DNA of 64,000 nucleotides from Promicromonospora sukumoe 327MFSha3.1 (GTDB lineage: Bacteria > Actinomycetota > Actinomycetes > Actinomycetales > Cellulomonadaceae): contig NZ_ARQM01000011.1 in the NCBI RefSeq assembly GCF_000385135.1, forward strand, positions 806,001 through 870,000, given 5' to 3'. The notes beneath the pieces are model-generated. The model made no database searches and was not told the DNA's origin. It saw only the letters and a list, made by a program, of their open reading frames with translations. A program made the translations under genes and the position numbers. Below are positions 59,274 through 64,000 of this stretch, piece after piece (the stretch's first letter is position 1; each line of letters starts with the position of its first letter).

Positions 59274-59289
59274 TCGGGGTGCTGCGGGC

Positions 59290-59511
59290 TCAGACGGCGC
59301 CGAAGCCGACCTTGCGCTGCTCCTCGGAGCCGATCTCGACGTAGCCGATGGCGCTGCCGGGGATGATCACCCGGCGGCCGCGGGCGTCGGTGAGCTCGAG
59401 GGGGCCACCGGTCAGGGCCTTCTTGACGGCCGTCGCGACGGCGTCCGCGCTCTCTTCCGTCTCGACCACGACCTCGCGCGTCAGGTTCTGCACACCGATG
59501 GTGACGTCCAC
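59290..59511 (-). CDS. DUF3107 protein
   Basis: A 73-residue protein starting MDVTIGVQNLTREVVVETEESADAVA and ending in IIPGSAIGYVEIGSEEQRKVGFG, an actinobacterial DUF3107 with a compact beta-alpha-beta pattern. Function unknown; it is often found near DNA-repair helicase genes, as here. GTG 59511 follows GGAG at 6 nt. Confidence 0.88.
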   Translation of the reverse strand: MDVTIGVQNLTREVVVETEESADAVATAVKKALTGGPLELTDARGRRVIIPGSAIGYVEIGSEEQRKVGFGAV

Positions 59512-59642
59512 GTTTACTCCAGTTCGGTCGGGGATTGCGCCGGGTGCCCGGGGGTCCGGGGACCCGGCCAGTCGATCCTAGCCACGCACCGGCGCGGTCG
59601 GCCCGCGGTTTCGCCGTGAGCCGATCCGGGTGCGGTGCGTGG

Positions 59643-59648
59643 CACGAT
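59643..59648 (+). promoter_or_regulatory. Possible -10 box of the DUF3152 gene
   Basis: CACGAT, 7 nt before GTG 59656. It is weaker than the TANNNT boxes of other genes here and favours GTG 59656 over ATG 59647, which it overlaps. Confidence 0.3.
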
Positions 59649-59655
59649 GGTCGGC

Positions 59656-60567
59656 GTGAGCAGGTCCACGCAGAACCCGCGGCGCGCCATGGTCGTGCTC
59701 GGCGTCTGCCTGGCCGTCGGGCTCGGTGGAGGCATCGCCGCGACCATGGGCGCCGAGCCGGACGCGTCCGCCGCCGCCGTGGCCGGCGCGGTCGAGGACA
59801 GCCTGGGCGTCGAGGCGGCCGACGCCGTCCGCGACGCCTACGAGTCCGCCCGGTCGGGCAACCGGTCGGCGCCGCCCGCGCCCGCCGTCCCGCTGGAGGC
59901 CGAGGCGGCCGCGGGCGCCTCGCCCGACGCCGACGACGCGACCCGGTCGGTGCCGTCGACGGGCAAGTCGGACCCGCCGGAGCCGGCCGGCCCCGAACCC
60001 GGCTCGGGGCTGATCGGTACGCCGGTCGAGGTGGAGCCGAAGCTGTCCGGCGAGCTCGTGGTGGCGGAGGGGTCCCGCAGGGCGCCTGCCGAGGGGAAGG
60101 TCTGGCGGGTCCAGGTCGCGGTCGAGAAGGGGCTGCCGGTGGACCCGGAGGTCTTCGCCGAGGCCGTGCTGGCGACGCTGAACGATCCCCGCGGCTGGAA
60201 CGCCGCGGACGGTTCGACGTTCGCCTGGACCGAGACCGACGACTACGACGCGCGCGTGGTGCTCGCGAGCCCGGGTACCACCGACCGGCTCTGCCTGCCG
60301 CTGGACACGATCGGCGAGCTGTCCTGCGGCATCCAGGAGACCGCGGTGCTCAACTTCGGGCGCTGGGCCACGGGGTCCGACGCCTGGACGGACGTCTCGC
60401 GCTACCGGCAGTACCTCGTGAACCACGAGGTGGGGCACGTGATCGGGTACCACCACGACCTCTGCAAGGGCAAGGGCGAGCGCGCGACGGTGATGGTGCA
60501 GCAGACCAGGACCACGCGCGGCTGCATCCCGGAGCCGTGGCCCGCGCCGGACGTGGGCAAGGAGTGA
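59656..60567 (+). CDS. DUF3152 membrane-anchored putative metallopeptidase
   Basis: A 303-residue protein with one N-terminal helix (MVVLGVCLAVGLGGGIAATM), an Ala/Pro/Asp-rich stalk to about residue 130, then an extracytoplasmic domain. NHEVGHVIGYHHDLC contains a complete metzincin-style zinc site (HExxHxxGxxH), with RVQVAVEKGLPVDPEVFAEAV before it and two Cys pairs likely disulfide-linked. DUF3152 has no established substrate; the intact zinc motif suggests an active peptidase. It lies between DUF3107 and the adnA-like gene, all in a DNA-repair-type neighbourhood. Confidence 0.85.
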   Translation: MSRSTQNPRRAMVVLGVCLAVGLGGGIAATMGAEPDASAAAVAGAVEDSLGVEAADAVRDAYESARSGNRSAPPAPAVPLEAEAAAGASPDADDATRSVPSTGKSDPPEPAGPEPGSGLIGTPVEVEPKLSGELVVAEGSRRAPAEGKVWRVQVAVEKGLPVDPEVFAEAVLATLNDPRGWNAADGSTFAWTETDDYDARVVLASPGTTDRLCLPLDTIGELSCGIQETAVLNFGRWATGSDAWTDVSRYRQYLVNHEVGHVIGYHHDLCKGKGERATVMVQQTRTTRGCIPEPWPAPDVGKE

Positions 60568-60661
60568 CGTTCCCCGGCGCACCGGGGGATGAATCGGGCA
60601 TTCGTGACGCACCCGCGCGGGGCGTCGGGGAGTGTCAGTGGCTCGTGGTTCGATCGTCCGC

Positions 60662-63600
60662 GTGACACCGACCCTCACCCTCGCACCTCGGCTGGCGCCG
60701 CCCGGGACCCGTCCCGACAGCGCCACCTCAGTGCCGCTCGACGACAGCCAGGAGGCTGCCGTCGAGTCCGCGCTCAGCCGGCCCGCGACGCTGGTCCTGG
60801 GCGCGCCCGGGTCGGGCCGGACCACGGTGACCTGTGAGGTGGCGGTCCGGGCGCTCCGGTCCGGCGTCAAGCCCGAGCGGGTGCTGGTCCTCGCGTCGTC
60901 GCGCCGCGCCGCCGCCCGCCTGCGCGACGAGGTCGCGGCCCAGGCCGGGCGCACGGTCGGCGCCCCCATGGTGCGCACGGCGTCGTCGGCCGCGTTCGCG
61001 GTGCTCCGCACCCGCGCCGCGGCGCTCGGGCAGCCCACCCCCACCCTGGTCTCCGGCCCGGAGCAGGACCTGGTGCTGGCCGAGCTGCTCGCCGGGCACG
61101 TGGCGGGCGAGGGACGGCCGCTCCGGCTGCCGCCCGGCCTGCCCGAGGAGTCGCTGGGTCTGCGCGGCCTGCGCCAGGAGCTGCGCGACCTGCTGATGCG
61201 CGCGGCCGAGCGCGGCCTCGGGCCGGTGGAGCTCGACGAGATGGGGCGGGCGAACGACCGTCCCGAGTGGATCATGGCCGCCCAGCTGTACGAGGAGTAC
61301 CTCGACACCATGACGCTGCGGCTCGCCACGCCCGACGCCGGGCCGCGCTACGACCCCGCCGTCGTGATCGACGAGGCCGCCGAGTCCCTGCGTGCCTGGG
61401 AGGCCGAGGTGCCGGGCACCCCGCGCCCCACCTGGGACCTGGTCGTGGTGGACGACTACCAGGAGGCCACCGCGGCGACGGTCCGCCTCCTGCGCGTGCT
61501 GCACGACGACGGCGCGCGGCTCGTGCTGCTGTCCGACCCGGACTCGGCCGTCCAGACCTTCCGCGGCGCCGCGCCGGGCCTGACGGGGCGGGCCGCCGCA
61601 CCCGCGGGCCCGGGCCGGGCCTTCGGCGCGTTCGACGCCGAGACGGTCGTGCTCAGCACGGTCTGGCGGCAGCGGCCGGAGCTGCGCGCGGTGACACGCG
61701 CCGTGACCAACCGGATCCCGGTGTCGGCGAGCGCGCTGCACCGTCGCGCCCCGGCGCGGCCGGAGGAGGAGGCCGCCGACGCCGACGCACCCCCGGCCGT
61801 CCAGGTGGCCGTGCTCTCGGGCGCCGCCCAGGAGGCGGCATGGATCGCGCGCGAGCTGCGCGCCGAGCACCTGCTGCGGGGCACCCCCTGGGACCGCATG
61901 GCGGTGATCGCGCGCAGCGGCTCGCGGTTGGGGGCGCTGCGCCGCGAGCTGGTCTCGGCGTCGGTGCCGGTGGCGCTGCTCGGCTCGGACCTGCCGCTGC
62001 GCGACGAGCCCGCCGTGGCGCCCCTGCTGGCCGCCGTGAAGACGTGCGCGGGAGCGCCGCGCGGCAGCCTGGAGGCGCTGATCGCGTCGGAGCTGGACGG
62101 CGACGAGCCCGTGCTCGACCCGGAGACGGCGGCGCTGCTGCTCATCTCGCCCATCGGCGGGCTCGACGCGGTGGCCCTGCGGCGGCTGCGCCGCGCGCTG
62201 CGGGCGGAGGAGCTGTCGGCGGGCGGCGGCCGCACCTCGGACGCGCTGCTGGTCGAGGTGCTCGCGGACCCGGCGCGCGCGGCCCTGCTGCCTACGCAGG
62301 TGCGGCGCGGGCCGCTCGCGGTGGCCCGCGTGCTCGCCGCCGGCCGCGAGGCGGCGGGGGAGCCCGGTGCCACGGCGCAGACGGTGCTCTGGGCGGCCTG
62401 GGCCGCCACGGGGCTGGCCGAGCGGTGGAGCGCCGCCGCGCTGACCGGCGGGCCCGCAGGCCTGCGTGCCGACCGGGACCTCGACGCCGTGCTGGCGCTG
62501 TTCCGCGCGGCCGAGACCTTCGTCGACCGCATGCCGGGTGCGCCCGTCGGCGCGTTCGTCGACTACCTGGCCTCCCAGGACCTCCCCGCCGACTCCCTGG
62601 CGGCCTCCGCGCAGGGCGCGGGCGCCGTCGAGGCGCTGACGCCCCCGGGCGCGGCGGGCCGGGAGTGGGACGTGGTGGTCGTGGCCGGCGTGCAGGACGG
62701 CGTGTGGCCCGACCTGCGGCTGCGCGACTCGCTGCTCGGCTCCCAGGCGCTCGTCGAGCTCATCGCCGGCCGCTCCGAGGACGGCCGGGTGGTGGGCGCC
62801 GAGGCCAGGCGCCAGGTGCTCACCGACGAGCTGCGTGCCTTCGCGGTCGCGGTCTCCCGGCCCCGGCGCCGGCTGCTCGTCACCGCCGTCGAGGACACCG
62901 AGGAGGCACCGAGCGTGTTCTGCGACCTCGTGTCCCCCCGGGACGACGGCGGCGACGGCCCGGACCCGCGGCGGGTCCCGGTGGGCCCGCCGCTCGACCT
63001 GCGCGGTGTCGTGGCCGCGGCGCGCTCGGAGCTGGTGCGGGCGTCGGCGGGCGGGGACGGGCCGGCGCCCGGCAACCAGCCCGCGGCCGCGCTGCTGGCC
63101 GACCTGGCCGCCGCCGGCGTCGCCGAGGCCGACCCGACCACCTGGTACGGCGTGGCCGGCGTCTCCAGCGAGGTGCCGCTGTGGGGGGCCACCGACACGG
63201 TGACCGTGTCGCCGTCCAAGGTCGAGACCGTGACCACGTGCGCCCTGCGCTGGGCCTTCGAGGCGGCGGGCGGCACCAAGCCGGACGCCACCCACCAGAC
63301 CCTCGGCACGCTGCTGCACTCGATCGCGCAGACGCACCCGAAGGGCTCGCTCACCGACCTGAAGCAGGAGCTGGACCGCCGCTGGCCCGAGCTCGCGCTG
63401 CCCGACGGCTGGCCGTCGCTCCAGCTGCGCAAGCGCGCTGAGCGCATGGTGGAGCGGCTCGCGGACTACCTGGGCGACGCGGGCGAGCCGCTGCTCGTCG
63501 AGGCCGACTTCGACCTGCGGGTGGGCCGCGCCCGGCTGCGCGGCCAGGTGGACCGCGTCGAGGACGCGGGCGACGGCAGCGTCACCGTGGCCGACCTCAA

Positions 63601-63946
63601 GACCGGCAAGACCGCCGCCAGCAAGGACAAGGCGGCGGAGAACCCGCAGCTCGGCGCCTACCAGCTCGCCGTCGAGGAGGGCGCGCTCGACCTGCCCGAC
63701 GGCACGGTCAGCAAGGGCGCGAGCCTGGTCTACGTCGGCACCGAGACGGTCTCGGCGAGCGTGCGCAACCAGCCCGCGCTCGCCCCCGACGAGAACGGCG
63801 GGAGCTGGGCCCGCGACACCGTCGAGGGTGCGGCCGACACGATGGCCGCCGCGAGCTTCGCGGCCAGGAACAACGACCTCTGCGAGATGTGCGTGGTGCG
63901 CCGGTCCTGCCCGCTGCAGCCCGAAGGACGGAAGGTGGTCGAGTGA
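60662..63946 (+). CDS. adnA: UvrD/RecB-family helicase-nuclease, AdnA-like subunit
   Basis: A 1094-residue protein with an N-terminal UvrD-type motor and C-terminal RecB-type nuclease, first of a GTGA-overlapping pair, as adnA-adnB of mycobacterial double-strand-break resection. The motor looks vestigial: Walker A is GAPGSGRTT with Arg53 replacing the catalytic Lys, and motif II is VVVDDYQ (Asp264, Asp265). The nuclease is intact: GQVDRVE (Asp964), VADLKTGK (Asp978, Lys980) and QLGAYQLAV. Four cysteines (860, 1074, 1077, 1083) form an AddB-like Fe-S clamp. GTG 60662 is preferred; GTG 60632 adds ten atypical residues. Confidence 0.88.
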   Translation: MTPTLTLAPRLAPPGTRPDSATSVPLDDSQEAAVESALSRPATLVLGAPGSGRTTVTCEVAVRALRSGVKPERVLVLASSRRAAARLRDEVAAQAGRTVGAPMVRTASSAAFAVLRTRAAALGQPTPTLVSGPEQDLVLAELLAGHVAGEGRPLRLPPGLPEESLGLRGLRQELRDLLMRAAERGLGPVELDEMGRANDRPEWIMAAQLYEEYLDTMTLRLATPDAGPRYDPAVVIDEAAESLRAWEAEVPGTPRPTWDLVVVDDYQEATAATVRLLRVLHDDGARLVLLSDPDSAVQTFRGAAPGLTGRAAAPAGPGRAFGAFDAETVVLSTVWRQRPELRAVTRAVTNRIPVSASALHRRAPARPEEEAADADAPPAVQVAVLSGAAQEAAWIARELRAEHLLRGTPWDRMAVIARSGSRLGALRRELVSASVPVALLGSDLPLRDEPAVAPLLAAVKTCAGAPRGSLEALIASELDGDEPVLDPETAALLLISPIGGLDAVALRRLRRALRAEELSAGGGRTSDALLVEVLADPARAALLPTQVRRGPLAVARVLAAGREAAGEPGATAQTVLWAAWAATGLAERWSAAALTGGPAGLRADRDLDAVLALFRAAETFVDRMPGAPVGAFVDYLASQDLPADSLAASAQGAGAVEALTPPGAAGREWDVVVVAGVQDGVWPDLRLRDSLLGSQALVELIAGRSEDGRVVGAEARRQVLTDELRAFAVAVSRPRRRLLVTAVEDTEEAPSVFCDLVSPRDDGGDGPDPRRVPVGPPLDLRGVVAAARSELVRASAGGDGPAPGNQPAAALLADLAAAGVAEADPTTWYGVAGVSSEVPLWGATDTVTVSPSKVETVTTCALRWAFEAAGGTKPDATHQTLGTLLHSIAQTHPKGSLTDLKQELDRRWPELALPDGWPSLQLRKRAERMVERLADYLGDAGEPLLVEADFDLRVGRARLRGQVDRVEDAGDGSVTVADLKTGKTAASKDKAAENPQLGAYQLAVEEGALDLPDGTVSKGASLVYVGTETVSASVRNQPALAPDENGGSWARDTVEGAADTMAAASFAARNNDLCEMCVVRRSCPLQPEGRKVVE

Positions 63947-64000
63947 TCGGGCACGAGCCGGAGATCCGCCTGTCGGCCCGCGCCATCGCGCGGCTGCTCG
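63943..64000 (+). CDS. Second UvrD-like helicase-nuclease (AdnB-like), 5' end only
   Basis: The GTG at 63943 overlaps the previous stop (GTGA) and opens MIGHEPEIRLSARAIARLL, which runs off the window. The start resembles the N-terminus of the partner helicase in actinobacterial two-helicase operons. Only 19 residues are visible, so the call rests mainly on context. Confidence 0.55.
   Translation, partial: MIGHEPEIRLSARAIARLL

Overview
The window is high-GC DNA (clearly above 70% by eye) with dense, short-spaced genes, GTG and TTG starts, many apparently leaderless genes and several actinobacterial marker families: monomeric isocitrate dehydrogenase, DUF3017, DUF3107, DUF3152, an AdnAB-type helicase-nuclease pair and CD225/septum-formation membrane proteins. 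The giant two-catalytic-domain pullulanase, ATPase-less sugar importer, GH42 beta-galactosidase and galactokinase fit a saprophytic sugar-degrading actinomycete. Promicromonosporaceae (Promicromonospora, Cellulosimicrobium, Isoptericola type) is my best guess; this is an inference, not a database match. No rRNA, tRNA, transposase, prophage or CRISPR array was seen.

Layout. 1-13 kb: a partial FAD dehydrogenase, a ZTP riboswitch with purH, a ferredoxin-reductase-like flavoprotein, DUF3017, three tandem CD225/septum-formation paralogues, an aquaporin, malate dehydrogenase and isocitrate dehydrogenase. 13-19 kb: a one-chain asymmetric ABC exporter, a DHFR-fold protein, and an MFS efflux pump divergent from a GNAT with overlapping promoters. 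19-28 kb: the amylopullulanase and a binding protein plus two permeases for sugar uptake. 28-38 kb: a lower-GC orphan gene, purU, two GNATs, a PPOX protein, a C-terminally short flavin oxidase, an anchored protein, a second ZTP riboswitch with glyA-folD, a VOC protein and exonuclease III. 38-45 kb: a MacAB-like three-gene transporter, galK, beta-galactosidase and an epimerase. 45-64 kb: Mrp, a 640-residue S1-like/coiled-coil protein, DUF1003, an MgtE_N/CBS protein, a YflT protein, an AbiEi/DUF559-like gene between twin palindromes, aminopeptidase P, a hydrolase, a PHP phosphatase, MarC, DUF1905, a DEAD-box helicase, DUF3107, DUF3152 and an adnA-adnB-like pair that runs off the end.

How genes work together. 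purH, glyA, folD and purU form a one-carbon/purine theme; two of these units carry ZTP riboswitches, so ZMP/ZTP, the signal of low 10-formyl-THF, would raise both purine closure and folate recharging. The pullulanase releases maltodextrins that the adjacent importer could take up, using an ATPase encoded elsewhere. Beta-galactosidase and galK process galactosides.

Two regulatory themes recur. About a dozen genes have a TANNNT -10 box exactly 6-7 nt before the start codon, indicating leaderless transcripts and fixing several starts. Nearly every transcription unit ends in a long, often perfect palindrome (18-30 bp arms, no T tract). Three pairs of these share sequence, and two pairs differ by compensated base changes. 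This palindrome family is the most unusual thing in the window.
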